Positions 27,860 through 39,350 of a DNA stretch of 64,000 nucleotides are shown piece after piece. The notes below the pieces were generated by a model. That model searched no databases. It was not told the origin of the DNA and saw nothing but the letters and a program-made list of their open reading frames with translations. The first letter of the stretch is position 1. Each line of letters begins with the position of its first letter. The position numbers and the translations under genes were made by a program. The DNA is from Macrosoma leucophasiata (Eukaryota > Arthropoda > Insecta > Lepidoptera > Hedylidae): the NCBI GenBank assembly GCA_036365455.1, contig JAWQUS010000004.1:8687501-8751500 (forward strand), given 5' to 3'.

Positions 27860-28110
27860 GGTCGTACATAAAACACAAACCTACTCACACACGCACACTA
27901 TCCGCAATGAGATGTTGCGTAACCTGCGCAACTTACTAGCTAGTAATTAGATTAATTTTCAGTATTTTTTAAATTATTATTTATAGTTCAAAGAACGTCT
28001 CAACGAGTTATATTGAACTTCTTGAGACTAGCATTTTATTTTGGATAAAGGTTAGGCTCATTTTTGTTTGTGTTGACTATTTACCAAATGCGAGACCATA
28101 ATTTATTTTG
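27860..28110 (+). repeat. Repeat family C, copy 1
   Basis: Shares AAAACACAAACCTACTCACA, AACGTCTCAACGAG and TTTATTTTGGATA with 47630-47930 in the same order and orientation. Two copies only; nature unknown. The second copy lies about 170 bp before a THAP-like exon. Confidence 0.6.
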
Positions 28111-28421
28111 AGGGAGAAAATTATTTATTTCGAGATCGACTTGTTTATCGATTTTAAACAAATTATTTTCAAATTATTGTGCGTTACTACATTACACGTT
28201 GTATAGTTTAATACAGAATTATCAATAAAAATGAAAAAAAAAAATATTCAGTATAAAACGAAAAATGAGTAGATGAAACGGGTGAATAACCACATTCGGG
28301 TATTTACCGGGTAGTTGCCCATACCATCTTTGTAGTTATTAAGTTTATTGACGTGATAAATAAAATAAATAAATAAATCTCTAGTTTGAGAGGATGGAGA
28401 ATATGAGCGAGGCAGTCAATG
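28111..28421. other. AT-rich stretch, nothing recognised
   Basis: No ORF, RNA gene or known repeat is visible; an AAATAAATAAATAAATC simple repeat is near 28360-28378. Confidence 0.4.
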
Positions 28422-28429
28422 GGTTAAAC

Positions 28430-28758
28430 CAGTGATTCCCAAAGTGGTCTATATCGACCCCTGGGGTCTATAACAATGTGAAAAAGGTCTGCGTCAGCAG
28501 AAAAAAATTGGGGGTCCATGTAATGTAAATGGGGGTCCACGATAATGGATCTCAACACATACACTGATAGTACCAATGTACTTATATAATACCAGTGATT
28601 TCCAAAGTGGTCCATGGGAGACTCGATAGGGGTCTACGTAGGCGTGAATAAAAATTGGAAATATGGGAATGTGATATAAATGTAGCAAGGACGGGGGTCC
28701 ACAGAAACCAGAAAAAATTGTAAAGGGTCTACAAGAAAAAATAGTTTGGGAACCTCTG
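28430..28758. mobile_element. hAT-type MITE with 8-bp target duplication
   Basis: GGTTAAAC at 28422-28429 and 28759-28766 flanks the element. It starts CAGTGATTCCCAAAGTGGTC and ends AGTTTGGGAACCTCTG, inverted relatives of the hAT consensus CAGNGNTTCCCAAA. A second internal left end (CAGTGATTTCCAAAGTGGTC) at about 28591 shows a nested or partly duplicated structure. No coding frame. Confidence 0.85.
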
Positions 28759-28766
28759 GGTTAAAC

Positions 28767-29484
28767 GTTTTAAGACCTTATCTTTAACTTTTCTATGAAT
28801 TTTCAAGGAATTTTGGTGGGAACGCGGAAAAGAGCTGTGTCGCTGCGTGATATTATTTTCGAAACTTGTGAATAGTCGCGTTTTTATGTGTAAAAATGGT
28901 GGGATTTTTATCATAGAGCATTCGATAACGATCACAGGTGTAAAAAAGTGATATTATGAAGTGAAAAGTGATTTTTCATGTTGCCTCTAAAACTTCGTAA
29001 AGTCTCCTAGTAAAGTCCCCATCACTTTGCTGGAGCCATCTCATCATATTCCACATGGAAGCATCCACTCATCGTCATCTTCCATAAGGATATTCATTAT
29101 CATAATAAAATGAAGATAAAAATTACTGAAGATTGGCTGTTAAGGACTTGAATCCGTGGGCTTAAAACAATTATTAAAAAAAAATGAATTTTCAAATGTC
29201 AGTGTGACATTGACATAAAAACAGTTGTTTTATGTCAAAACTGACGTTAAATACGCTGTTCGTGTAAAATTTTACGATTTCATCTCTGTCCTCTCAACGA
29301 ATTTCATATCAATTAATTGGTAACTGTAGTACAGTTATAGAAGAGGCAAAGTACACTTATAATAATAAGAAATTGCTGCTGTTGCTAGGTAAAGCGCTGC
29401 TGATATTAAGACGTTACTGTTTAATCAAACGTTCAAACGTCTTGGCTACACATTATTTTGATCGTTATCATTTAGCAATTTATT
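28767..29484. other. Upstream region of riboflavin kinase
   Basis: AT-rich, without a recognised element. Contains GTGTGACATTGACATAAAAA and TATGTCAAAACTGACGTT motifs of the TGTCA type often seen near lepidopteran promoters. The transcription start cannot be fixed. Confidence 0.35.
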
Positions 29485-32400
29485 ATGTCTTCATCATATT
29501 TGCCCCTATTTCTTAGAGGAACCGTTGTAAAAGGATTTGGAAGGGGATCGAAGGATTTGGGATGCCCAACAGGTATTTATTGTCCTTTTTTTGTTATTAT
29601 ATATATACTCGCTTATGATTTTATTGAGAGTGTTTTGATGAATTTTCTTTGTATTGAAGATTATTCCAAATAAATTGGTACCTATATTAATAAATCGTTC
29701 TGTTTTTATCTTAGTAATGGAATTGTTCAATTTCAATTAAACATCTCAATTTTAAACAGATACAGTACCTATTGTTAGACCAATCTTTTTATGTAGGTCA
29801 AATTACCAAGGCATTTCTTATAATTTCATAACTGATTACGTTACAAATAACCTGTCATGGTATTGCTAGTTTAATTAATGATAATTCTTGTTTAGTCTAT
29901 TTGCTTAAGATAACATAGTAATTTCATACAATTTTAGAATAATTTAGAAATACAAGATCTATATTGCTTTATTATTTTGGAAATAGAATGTGTGACCCGT
30001 TCAATGTGAAATCAGACATATCATGTCTGGTGCATTTGTGTGTTTTTTGGAAAGAAAATCATGAATTAGGTATAATCTTTTATTATGAAATGTGGTTATA
30101 CTTATATTTTGTTAAAGTTCAACAATCAACACCGCTGCCAGTTAATCTTCCTTCTGAGTGACTCCCGTGGATTCTGATAAATATGCAGTGATCTGGGTGT
30201 CGTAAATTAGGGAATCTTTCTCTGTAAAGAGCTACATGAATATACCGGATAAATACTAAATTCCAAACGTAGTCCCAAATTGATCAGAATCAAATGAGAT
30301 TTTTTTAAGGCTTGTCTTTTCTTTTTGGGATATTCTATAGATATTAATGAAATTATAAAATGAATAATCAAAGCTGCAGATATAGAAAGTGTTCAATAAA
30401 TCAAACCAAATATTTATTTTATTGTGGTGTGACATATAAGGATGATAAATTATTTAATACTATACCTACTTTAAAAGCATCTGTAATTTACAGCTAATTA
30501 TCCACTAGAAGTTGCACAATCACTTCCAAAGGACATAAAACCGGGTGTTTATTATGGTTGGGCACAAGTGGACTCAGAAACAGTACATAAGATGGTGGCA
30601 AACATTGGGTGGTGCCCATTCTATCAGAATAAGGAGATGTCTGTAGTAAGTGAACTTAATTAAATACTGCTTAGATCTCTGCTATTAATTTTGGCCTTGA
30701 GTATATTTTTTTACGAAAAAGAGTTAGAATAGGGCGTGTGACCTGGTTAACCATCCAAAAAATCCGAATTTTTACAACTCTGTTTTTTCATGCCACGACA
30801 ACTGGATTATTCATATTAAAAAAAAAAATATTGAACTTGCACAATAACATATTTGCCTATATGTGACATACAGAAACAAATAGGCAATTTTTACTGGTAG
30901 TAAAGTGTAGGAGCTCGAGGGCGTAGGTACCACCACATTACCTAATCTGTTTGTCACCAAATGTTACTGTTCAGCACCATCGTGTTCCGGTTAGATGGTT
31001 ATGTATGGTGTTGTAAGAACTATCACAGAGACTTATTTATCTTTAAAATGAGAAAGCTAGGAAAACCATGTTGGTTGTCAGAGTTGGAGGTGTACTGGGA
31101 GAAGCATGACTCCAAAGAATTTCAATAATTCTAAAAATATCCATATTTCTGTGACCTGCTATGCCATGAGACAATAACATTTTTACTTATTCAAATAGTA
31201 TAATAACAAATGCAATCCTTGAGTACTTCCATTTATTCACCTTGTGCCATAGGAATCTTATCTGTTATCTGCATACCGTAGGTACCTACATCTTAAATAA
31301 ATGAATCAGTTTTAATAAGAGCAATAAAATGAAGTTGTATGAATTAAGTAAGTATGTATAAAATATAGAACCGTTTTAAAATTAAATTTACTTATTTAAA
31401 CAATACTTCTTCATGCATGTATGAAGAGAATGATGATGAAGGTAGATGAGGCATGGGAGGTGCGTCAGGATCAGGATATCTGGCGCTCCACACTATCGGC
31501 CTACCTCATTAGGGACCTGGCGTGAAGATACATACTTATTTGTTAGCAATATTGGATACCTAGTTACTCCTGAGGTCTCGACCTCGATTCCCAGGTCTTG
31601 AACTAACCGACAGTTAGGTAGGTAGGTATAATACCTATATAACCGGTTGCACCACCAACAAAATGTGTACAGTTATATGGATTTAAACCTATCTAATTAG
31701 TCTAATCTGGTATCAATTTGGTAGTGCAACCAAGTGGTTCATCAACCACTTGGTTGCACTACCACCTTCGATCGACACTTCAATCCGTTTGTCGAAAAAT
31801 CAAATGTAGGTACAGATGAATTTGCTATTCATTGTTATTGGAATGCTGACAGCGAATCGATCAAAAGATCGTTTGCAATCATCGTTAGCTAAATTGGGAC
31901 CGGTAGTATATAAATTAAGAAATAAATAAATATACCAAGGTGCATATATAAATTATGAAAAAAACAAATTTATCTAACAGGAGAAAAACAACCACGCACA
32001 GATTCGTTTATCTCATACTTACGGAATTACTCAATAAATCAGAACGAGAATCCTGCTGCGTCATAGAGCAACACGTGCCACCGGCCGCGGCGGACTAGAG
32101 GGGAGTTTCCAGTATAAATAATGTACTCTTTGAGCCATATGCAGGCTTTCCCCTCTGTCAAAGTACAAGCCCAAATGGGCCTATAGCTGTCGCCTAGATG
32201 TTTAAATGTGTGCGTAAAATTGTTTCTGTATTTTGTTAAAGTCTAGGTGTGAGTTTCGTAGAAATAGACGATTTTTGTAGTGTGCGTGTGTGTCGCACGA
32301 AATGACAGACTGTTTTGCATCGGTAATAAACGCTATGGCTACCCCCTCCGGTGTTGCTCTATGTACCGCGTCATTGATAAATCAGCTACTTACCTACTTA

Positions 32401-33860
32401 CTTATTTATTTAATACAATCAGAGAGAGAGGAAAAATTAACTAAACAAACGATGTAGTTATTGTAATGTAAGTAGATAAATAAGCATCTACGCGTATTTA
32501 AGTAGATTTTGATTTTAGTTGTTGGTTTATGGGTAGGTACATCAGCACTTTACCAGTTTCTGTAGCTCTTCTGTAGACCTCTAGGCTCTCTGCGTCCATA
32601 CTGTGAAAAGGATAAAAGAGATCTAGCGATGATTACGAATTAGGTTGGGTAATACTGCGTAACCCAATCTAGCGCGGAAGGAAACTAGCTTTATGATTCG
32701 GCCTCGAGGCCTCGTCTTCATAAGGCTCTATCTACTCTATCTCTCTTATCTACAGTTTGCGGCTAATTGTTTGCTTCGAGTTCGCCTCCCTATATATTTA
32801 GAAGAAAAGCCTATCTCCCTCACTACAGTTTCCAGCTCGTTCAACATTGGTATAGCAACATCTTATCGATATTGTCTAAACTGTAGGTAAAGTTTGTCAT
32901 ATCGGTTGCATAATTACTTTGGTAGGTATATGATAGTCGTCGGTGGTCTCTTAAGGTTATAATAAAAAAGTCGAATTAAAAAAATCTTAATAGAAAATAT
33001 TAGGTACCTACCTACCTAAGTGTAATCAAGGTTAGGTCACTTATCCTATATCGCCTATCATTTTAGGCCACATACACTAAGGTGTTTTTATACAATCATC
33101 GAGGATTAAGACGCATCGTATAATGAACACCTGTGGAAACTGTAACACGCCAATAGGAGATCGACACAAGACTGTATCGAATTCGACTTGTTGAGTTGTT
33201 TGAGTAACAAAATATGAATTAAAAAATATTAAAACAATAATTGGTGTAAAAAATTAAGTCTGATGATATCTGATTACCTGACTTTGATTTGACCGATAGT
33301 GAGATATTTTGTCATGTAAGACAAAACCTACACGTTCATGGCAATAAAATTAATAATGCAGGCTAAACATTCCTACACAGAAATAAACTGTAGGTAGGTA
33401 GGTATATAAGGTAGATCAGATAGGTAAGGAATAAATTAATTAGATCGATACCTACGTACTTAGTGGTACTTAGCTACACTTTGTAAAACTTCATAATCAT
33501 TGTATGTATGGAATACATATATCTATGGCACGATATACGGCAAGTAAATAAGGGAATTCGGTAGTGCCTTCGCCTTCAAGCTCAATCACTACCACTCTAC
33601 GGCCCTACCACCAATTAAATGCCCACATAAAAATTATTGTTATTCTATTTCAGGAAACTCATGTAATGCATAAATTCGACAATGACTTTTACGGATCTAA
33701 TCTCAAAATATGTGTGATTGGCTATTTGCGACCAGAGAAAAACTTTAATTCGCTCGAAGACCTGATAAAGGAGATCAAACAGGACATTGAAAACGCTGAA
33801 TCAAAATTAGAGGAACCGCCGTCGTTAGAGTTGAAGTCGCATGATTTTTTTTTGTCTTAA
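29485..33860 (+). CDS. RFK: Riboflavin kinase
   Basis: Three exons, 29485-29572, 30494-30645 and 33654-33860, with consistent phases, encode 148 residues; animal riboflavin kinases are about 150. The enzyme transfers phosphate from ATP to riboflavin to make FMN. The nucleotide/flavin loop is visible as GFGRGSKDLGCPTANYP (residues 17-33), then GVYYGWAQVD, HKMVANIGWCPFYQN and ETHVMHKF, where E81 corresponds to the catalytic base. DFYGSNLKICVIGYLRPEKN and FNSLEDLIKEIKQDIENA complete the fold. All family hallmarks are present and it looks functional. Intron 2 (3 kb) contains decayed family B and LINE pieces, a snap-back palindrome and a family A element. Confidence 0.95.
30895..31050 (+). repeat. 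Decayed family B repeat
   Basis: GGAGCTCGAGGGCGTAGGTA, ACCACATTACCTAATCTG and CAGCACCATCGTGTTCCGGT follow the B order; the 3' half is missing. Confidence 0.6.
31405..31532 (+). mobile_element. LINE 3'-end fragment (RTE-like)
   Basis: CATGTATGAAGAGAATGATG to GGGACCTGGCGTGAAGATAC matches the end of the RTE-like element, with a GATGAT insertion. It lies in riboflavin kinase intron 2. Confidence 0.8.
31719..31764. repeat. 21-bp inverted duplication
   Basis: Arms 31719-31739 and 31744-31764 (TGGTAGTGCAACCAAGTGGTT and its exact complement) around the 4-nt spacer CATC. Confidence 0.9.
32062..32363. mobile_element. Family A inverted-repeat element, copy A2 (302 bp)
   Basis: Starts CATAGAGCAACACGTGCC and ends GTGTTGCTCTATG; the right inverted repeat has lost its GC-rich block. 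The flanks TGCTGCGT and TACCGCGT are only partly alike, so the target duplication has decayed or is uncertain. Confidence 0.75.
33535..33630 (+). repeat. Family B-like fragment
   Basis: GGTAGTGCCTTCGCCTTCAAGCTC and CTCTACGGCCCTACCACC recall B ends; it directly precedes riboflavin kinase exon 3. Confidence 0.35.
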
Positions 33861-33989
33861 AGACCATGTTGCCTAGTAAGTATTATAATATGATTTAGGG
33901 ATGCATCAATACACATATTGTATAGATACTGCTTCTTTTACTTCTATATTCAGTCAGGGAACTCCCTAATTATCCAACCAAATATAACT

Positions 33990-34252
33990 GGGTTCGGGCA
34001 TATAGAAAGAATGTCGAATGAGCGAAAGACTAAACAGATATACCATGCGAATGTGGATGGCTGCGGTCAGGAAGATCAAGAGTGACCAAGGTCGAGTGTT
34101 TTCTGAGGTGATGGTCAATAGTCTTAGGAATCGACGCGCATGTATGAAGAGAATGATGAATTTAGAAGAAGCCCGGGAGGTATGTTTGTATTGGGATATA
34201 TGGCCCTCCACACTCTCTGCCCCGTTAGGGACCTGGTGTGAAGATACAAATA
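33990..34252 (+). mobile_element. LINE 3'-end fragment (RTE-like)
   Basis: Reads GGGCATATAGAAAGAATGTC through GGACCTGGTGTGAAGATACA, the C-terminal ORF2 region with many substitutions and a deletion in the GPGRPRLTY segment. Confidence 0.85.
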
Positions 34253-34684
34253 TAACTTTTATAATAACTGTGATTACTAATGAAGTACACATGTGGTCAA
34301 GCGACCAGTGCCTTGATAGCATAAGTGACAATGATAAAATTAGGTATTCCTTAAAAATTAATGTTATTCTAAGCTATATGCTCTAATGTAGCTTTAAAAT
34401 TAGATGATATCACGTCTGCACTCTACATAGGCTAGGTAGAGTGGCGAACCTTACATCTACGAGTCGTAGGTATGTAATCGCGATGCCTATTGTCCTTAAA
34501 TGGGCTGTAAATACTGTAATACCAATAAAAACTTTATAAAATAATGTCGTCCACTCCGAATTCCTGTCACGGCGCCCAATCTCAACGTAGACTAGCAGAC
34601 TAGCCAACTGGATAGGAGATATGACGCACAAGTGTATGCGCAAACACAGGTACATTCCCTATTCTCTCACTTTCATAATCCGGT

Positions 34685-34880
34685 GGGACGGGATTCCGAC
34701 ATGACCAAAGAGAGATCAGGAGCAGGGCCAATGGCTTTACGAGGGCCCAGACTCCACCTATTACTGGGAATTTTCTCGTAGAAAAAATCCAATAACAGCT
34801 TTACCCAACCTTGGTATCGAACCTGGGACCTCAGGCTTCAGCATCGCGATTGCGATCACTGGACCGACGAGGTAATCAAA
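34685..34880 (-). mobile_element. tRNA-headed SINE-like repeat, type 2
   Basis: On the minus strand the head reads GTCGGTCCAGTGATCGCAAT (A-box-like) and GAGGTCCCAGGTTCGATACC (B box), followed by a body with TTGGATTTTTTCTACGAG. A related copy is at 49115-49400 and a fragment at 38110-38205. Confidence 0.55.
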
Positions 34881-35420
34881 TAAAAAATATATATTATTAT
34901 AATATAGGAAGGGGAATTGATACTATTGATTGATGCATCCCTAATTGAGTTACCAAGCTAATTTAAACGTATATACATTATGTAACCGACCTAGTTTTTG
35001 AAGTGGGTAAATATATTTACTACAAAGACTAGGTATACTTTGACTCCAGGTACTTTTTATTTTATGTTAAAGACCTTGACATACCAATGCCTGCAATTCC
35101 TTTTATTAAATTGTGATATTTTTATATAGTGTGCATACACAATATTTTATTATAAATAAATAATAATAATAAAGCCTTTTTTTATTCGGACAACAGATGT
35201 ACAATTTTTCTTATGCTACTATACTTTTTTTCTTAAACTAACTTAAATATATATCTACTATATAACTACTGCATACACTTGTTTAAATATAATCAAATTA
35301 AAATTATTCAAGGATTTGGTGCTTATGTACCCTCTGTAAGTCCGTTTGCCAATTGGCAAAGGCCTCCTCCAACCTATTCCATTCAGATCTCTCTCTGGCT
35401 ACTCTGGTCCATGTTATGAC

Positions 35421-35640
35421 GGCCCGGTTAGTCCAGCGGTGTGAGATGACCGTTTGATTCGAAGGGTCGCGGGTTCGATCCCCGCACCGGGACAAATGTT
35501 TGTATGGCCAACAGATATTTGTTTCGGGTCTGGGTGTTTGTGTATATGTTGTATGTGTACAACGGCACCCACGACACAGGTTTATACCTACTGTGGGGCT
35601 GTGAGTGTAAGCGTATTTTATTATTTATTTTTTTTAACAC
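35421..35640 (+). mobile_element. tRNA-derived SINE, type 1, copy 1
   Basis: The head CCCGGTTAGTCCAGCGGT (A box) and GCGGGTTCGATCCCCGC (T arm and B box) closes with ACCGGG, forming an acceptor-like stem with CCCGGT. The body contains TTGTTTCGGGTCTGGGTGTT and CAACGGCACCCACGACACAG and ends in a T/A-rich tail. A second copy in the same orientation is at 60581-60815. The shared non-tRNA body shows it is a SINE, not a tRNA gene. Confidence 0.85.
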
Positions 35641-35689
35641 GTCTGGTATCATCGTCCCATCTTTTTTTTTGCTTGCCTCTTTTCCTCTT

Positions 35690-35940
35690 ACCTTTCCTTG
35701 GGTACCAATGTGTAATTATTTTGCTCCATTTGTCTTTTCCTCTGGCCATGTGTCCCGACCACTTCCATTTTAACCTTTTTATTTTTAGGGTTACGTCCTG
35801 TATCCTGGTCCTTTTCCGAATGGTTGGTGTTACTTATTCTATCCGTCCTTTTTATTCTTATCATGCTTCTCTCCATTGCTCGTTGGCAAATAGCCATTCT
35901 ATTGGTTGTGTTTTTTGTTAAGGCCCATGTTTGGCTTCCT
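35690..35940 (-). pseudogene. Decayed LINE C-terminal fragment
   Basis: The minus strand gives QRAMERSMIRIKRTDRISNT followed by KVKMEVVGTHGQRKRQMEQN, like the QRAMERSMLGISxxDRIRNT...WAGHVAR segment of LINE C-termini, with missense and frame damage. Distinct from the RTE-like family above. Confidence 0.6.
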
Positions 35941-36070
35941 TAAATTAGAATGGGTAGAATACAAACATTGAATAATTTGCTCTTCGTTGTTAAATGAAGG
36001 TTTTTGTCTTTCATTACTTCATTCGTCATTACGTCATTCATTACTGCGTAAATAAATAAATAAATACTTA

Positions 36071-36217
36071 CCCCCTTATTCATAAACGTACATTAGATAC
36101 GTTTTAGCTATAGAATGCTTTGTCTTTGTCAGTTGCATTGTCAAATGTCCAGGATAGAAAAAGACAAAGGAGAGATTAGCAACACTTTAGCTAAAATACG
36201 TTTATGAATAAGGGAGT
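36071..36217. mobile_element. Short MITE with CCCTTATTCATAAACGTA ends
   Basis: Inverted ends CCCTTATTCATAAACGTA (left) and TACGTTTATGAATAAGGG (right), extended by TTTTAGCTA and TAGCTAAAA, enclose about 110 bp. No coding. A target duplication is not clear. Confidence 0.75.
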
Positions 36218-36341
36218 TAATATATACATCATTAAAGCTGAATTACTGTTAACTGTTAACATTTTGTTTTATTTTTCACAACATAATACATATTCTTTTA
36301 CCTCTACTACTTAACTACTTAAACGTAACAATAAAAAAATA

Positions 36342-36605
36342 AATTTCATTTTTAAAGAAAAATATCACTTCAGGCGAGACTCGAACTCGCGACCTACTGG
36401 GAATCTAGTCCAGCATAGTTGGTAATAGATGGCGCTGCTGCTACCATAAAGCAATGCAATAGATGTGAAGGAAAAATTTGGTAAATCGGACAGGGCTTCA
36501 GTAGCTCAATCGGAAGAGCGGCTGGACTAGATTCCCAGTAGGTCGCGAGTTCGAGTCTCGCCTGAAGTCATATTTTTCTTTCCATTTTTCTTTAAAAATG
36601 AAATA
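36342..36605. repeat. Inverted repeat built from tRNA-like sequence
   Basis: The left arm 36342-36414 is the reverse complement of 36521-36605 except for a 12-nt insertion (TCCATTTTTCTT) in the right arm and one mismatch. The left arm carries only the 3' half of the tRNA-like unit. The spacer holds GTAATAGATGGCGCTGCTGC. Confidence 0.85.
36495..36568 (+). tRNA. tRNA-like cloverleaf, probably pseudo-tRNA or SINE head
   Basis: A full cloverleaf can be drawn: acceptor GCTTCAG/CTGAAGT, D arm GCTC/GAGC, anticodon stem GCTGG/CCAGT, 5-nt variable loop, and T arm GCGAG/CTCGC with loop TTCGAGT. The anticodon loop has nine bases (ACTAGATTC) rather than seven, so no anticodon can be assigned. A and B boxes are intact, so it may still be transcribed by RNA polymerase III. 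Confidence 0.45.
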
Positions 36606-36899
36606 TATTTCACAAGCATGTGTTAATGCGAAATAATATAATAACAAATAAAAAAATAAGTATGTCATAAATTATTGTAAAAGGTAGGTTCTTAAAGTAT
36701 ATTTTTAAATAACTCCCAGACAAAAGACTTCGAACCTTCAATAAGTATTTTGAAAATTGACACTTTTATTTGGGTAGGTATTTGAACATATAAGATTAAA
36801 AAAAAAACTAGGGATACATACAATGACGGGTTACATTTAAAACAATATGTGGGAACATGGTATAAACAATATTAATAGGAACAGTCAGTTATTAGTGTA

Positions 36900-37110
36900 T
36901 GATCTATGGCAGACCTCGGGAGAGGCGGCGCATCTGCATTGAAAGCTCTGGTTTTTAAGTAGATGTAGGCTACAGAATTCACTTACTATAAACGTGAACT
37001 GCATGCTTATATTTGTCATTACATGACAAAGAAAACCTAGATTTTAGCCACCGTAGGTAGGTATTACTTTGCTGACACCAAATAGTAGTATTTAGCACTA
37101 TCGTGTTTCA
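36900..37110 (+). repeat. Decayed family B repeat
   Basis: GGCGGCGCATCTGCATTGAA, AGATGTAGGCTACAG and AACGTGAACTGCATGC match the B 3' half, with a 5'-half piece (TAGTATTTAGCACTATCGTG) just after. Confidence 0.5.
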
Positions 37111-37189
37111 TCGGGGTCACCAATTTGCCGTGTTGTGGCAATAGAATAACATGCGTGTGTTGTATGTGTGTAGCAGGACGGTGATAATA

Positions 37190-37495
37190 ATAAAATACTA
37201 CCTTGCACTGGTGGCAGAGCTCCAGTGACGGAGCTCCAGTGACGGAGCTCGCGGGCGTAGACACCACCGCATTATCTAATATACTTGCACTTAAGTGTTA
37301 AGCACTATCGTGTTCCGATCAGGTGGTAATGTACGGCCCTGTAATTTCCGGCACAGAGGCATAACACCTTGGGCCTCAGGAGAGGTAACGCATCTGCATT
37401 TTGACCTTGGTCTTTGTGTGGGTGTCTATAGCGTCACATAACATCAATGTGAACTGCATGCCTGTTTGCCACTTCGAATACATAAAAAAAAATGG
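37190..37495 (+). repeat. Family B repeat, near complete
   Basis: Begins GGTGGCAGAGCTCCAGTGAC with a duplicated GGAGCTCCAGTGAC unit, passes GCACTATCGTGTTCCGATCA and GGCATAACACCTTGGGCCTC, and ends TGTTTGCCACTTCGAATACA plus an A-run. Good reference copy for the family. Confidence 0.8.
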
Positions 37496-37739
37496 CGGTG
37501 GCGGTGCTGTATATTGGCTAAGTGTAAACGGGCGGTAACACTGTGTTCACGACAATGCTCAGATAGCGACTGTGGTCACAAGGGTTTCTTATGCGTAACT
37601 AAAAGCGAAAACAATGATTTCATTATGTGACGCAAATACAAGGGTCGGCCTAATGGCATCATTTCTGTGACAGGCAAAACATGTTAGGGGTGACAGCACT
37701 TTTGCATTTTAATAAATGGTTTCTGTAGATATCTATTAT

Positions 37740-38030
37740 AGGCTTTTCATTGGTAGGAGGTTCTAGGGAAGGAGCTCGACGGCGTAGCCAACACCGCACC
37801 TATTACCTAATTTATCTGCCGCTAAATGGTAGTGTTCAGCACTATCGTGTTCTGGTTAGAAAGTAACGTATGGCCCCGTAATAACTATCACAGAGACAAC
37901 AACTTAGGTCTCAAGGGGTGGCAACGCATCTGCATTTTGGCCTCTGATCTTCGTTTGGGTGTTTATAGGCTGCAGTCATCACTTAACACCAATGTGAAAT
38001 GCGTGCTTGTTTGCCACCTTTATTACTGAA
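37740..38030 (+). repeat. Family B repeat, diverged
   Basis: GGAGCTCGACGGCGTAGCCA through AAATGCGTGCTTGTTTGCCA; same order of blocks as the neighbouring copy about 250 bp upstream, but more diverged. Confidence 0.7.
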
Positions 38031-38034
38031 AAAA

Positions 38035-39240
38035 AAATAGCAGCAGTTAATCATTTACTTACCATCCAGGTACATATGTACGCCCGAGAACGTAGATACC
38101 GCATTACTTATTCATCATCTCATTAGCAATCTCCCAACTCTGGGATCGAATCTAGGACCCCATGCAATGTAACAGTAGTGACCTGCGACTAGACTATCGA
38201 GGCCAGCGACAACAGAACCACTAGACACCCTATGCTATGTCATCGTTTCTACTAAGAAACATTTCAGTCAAAGCGATGAGGTATGAAGGGCCGGGGAGCG
38301 GCAAAAGAGAGCGTCGTGATTGGTTGATCAAGGTTGCGACAGGTCATAAATTATAACTAGTGATGGGAAAGTTTTCGTTTTGATTGCAAGAGGAGTAAGT
38401 TTTAATTTTATCATAGTCATTTCAATTTCAACTCGTTTCATATACATACTTATAACGTTTAGTTAAGAAAATGTAAAACAATAATTTGACATATTTTAAT
38501 ATAAATGCATGTCAAAATAAATACACAAATATTTTTTGCTTTTGTATATTTCTTTACGCTATTGTATGTTATATTTTTTTAATGTCTTGTTCAATATATT
38601 ATTAAGGCACGCAAATATTACGTGAGGAATATGGGTTGGTATGCCAGATAACCTCTAATGATGGATGTCAATTTTGTGGTTTCTTGGCGTGATGTTAACA
38701 AAACATCTTTTTCTACGACATTTTTTTTTAAATATTCCTTTTTGGGGTTACGAATACGTTTTTTTATTAAATATGACATGTTCGAAGGCGTGGACCTTTG
38801 ACATCCACTTTTCCACTCCCGAGTTCTAAAAAAAATCTGCCTCTGTGACAGTTATTACTGGGCCATACATTACCATTTAACCGGAACACGATAGAGCTAA
38901 ATACTATCATTTTGTGAATATAGTAGGTAATATTAGTAACATTAGGCGTACCAATGTGTTAACTTCACTTCGACCAAAACTTGAAGGCGTCCGTGAAGTT
39001 AGTTGCAAGTCGATGCGAAGAAGGATTTTATAGTTTAAATGGGCAAAATGTGGCAGTAGTTAGCTTTCATACGGCCAACATTTGCTTTTTCTTTCGTCAA
39101 TGTGGTCAATGTAGTCGTCGGTCACGTAATGACTGGGACAAAGTTTAGGCAGGCAACTTCAGCAGTGGAATTTAAGTTTTGCAGGTACAGTATGTGTTTT
39201 TGAAATATAAAAAAAAAACATTAATCCCTTTGAAAAAGCC
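38035..39240. other. Intergenic DNA with repeat fragments only
   Basis: A type 2 SINE fragment (GGGATCGAATCTAGGACC, 38110-38205), an inverted B fragment (GCCATACATTACCATTTAAC, 38825-38940) and otherwise AT-rich sequence. No gene is seen. Confidence 0.45.
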
Positions 39241-39350
39241 TTTATTTGTAATGCTTTAACAAATCCCAATGAATTAGTAAAATATCACTTATTCATACTG
39301 TTGGAAATAAAATGCAAATCTTAAATTAGGGCTCTCTCTCCAGGATTATT

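Noticed and set aside
35421..35500. Functional tRNA gene
   Set aside because: A second copy at 60581 shares the same long non-tRNA body, so this is a SINE head.
35454..35921. 155-codon plus-strand ORF
   Set aside because: Starts inside the tRNA-derived SINE and runs antisense through a decayed LINE fragment.
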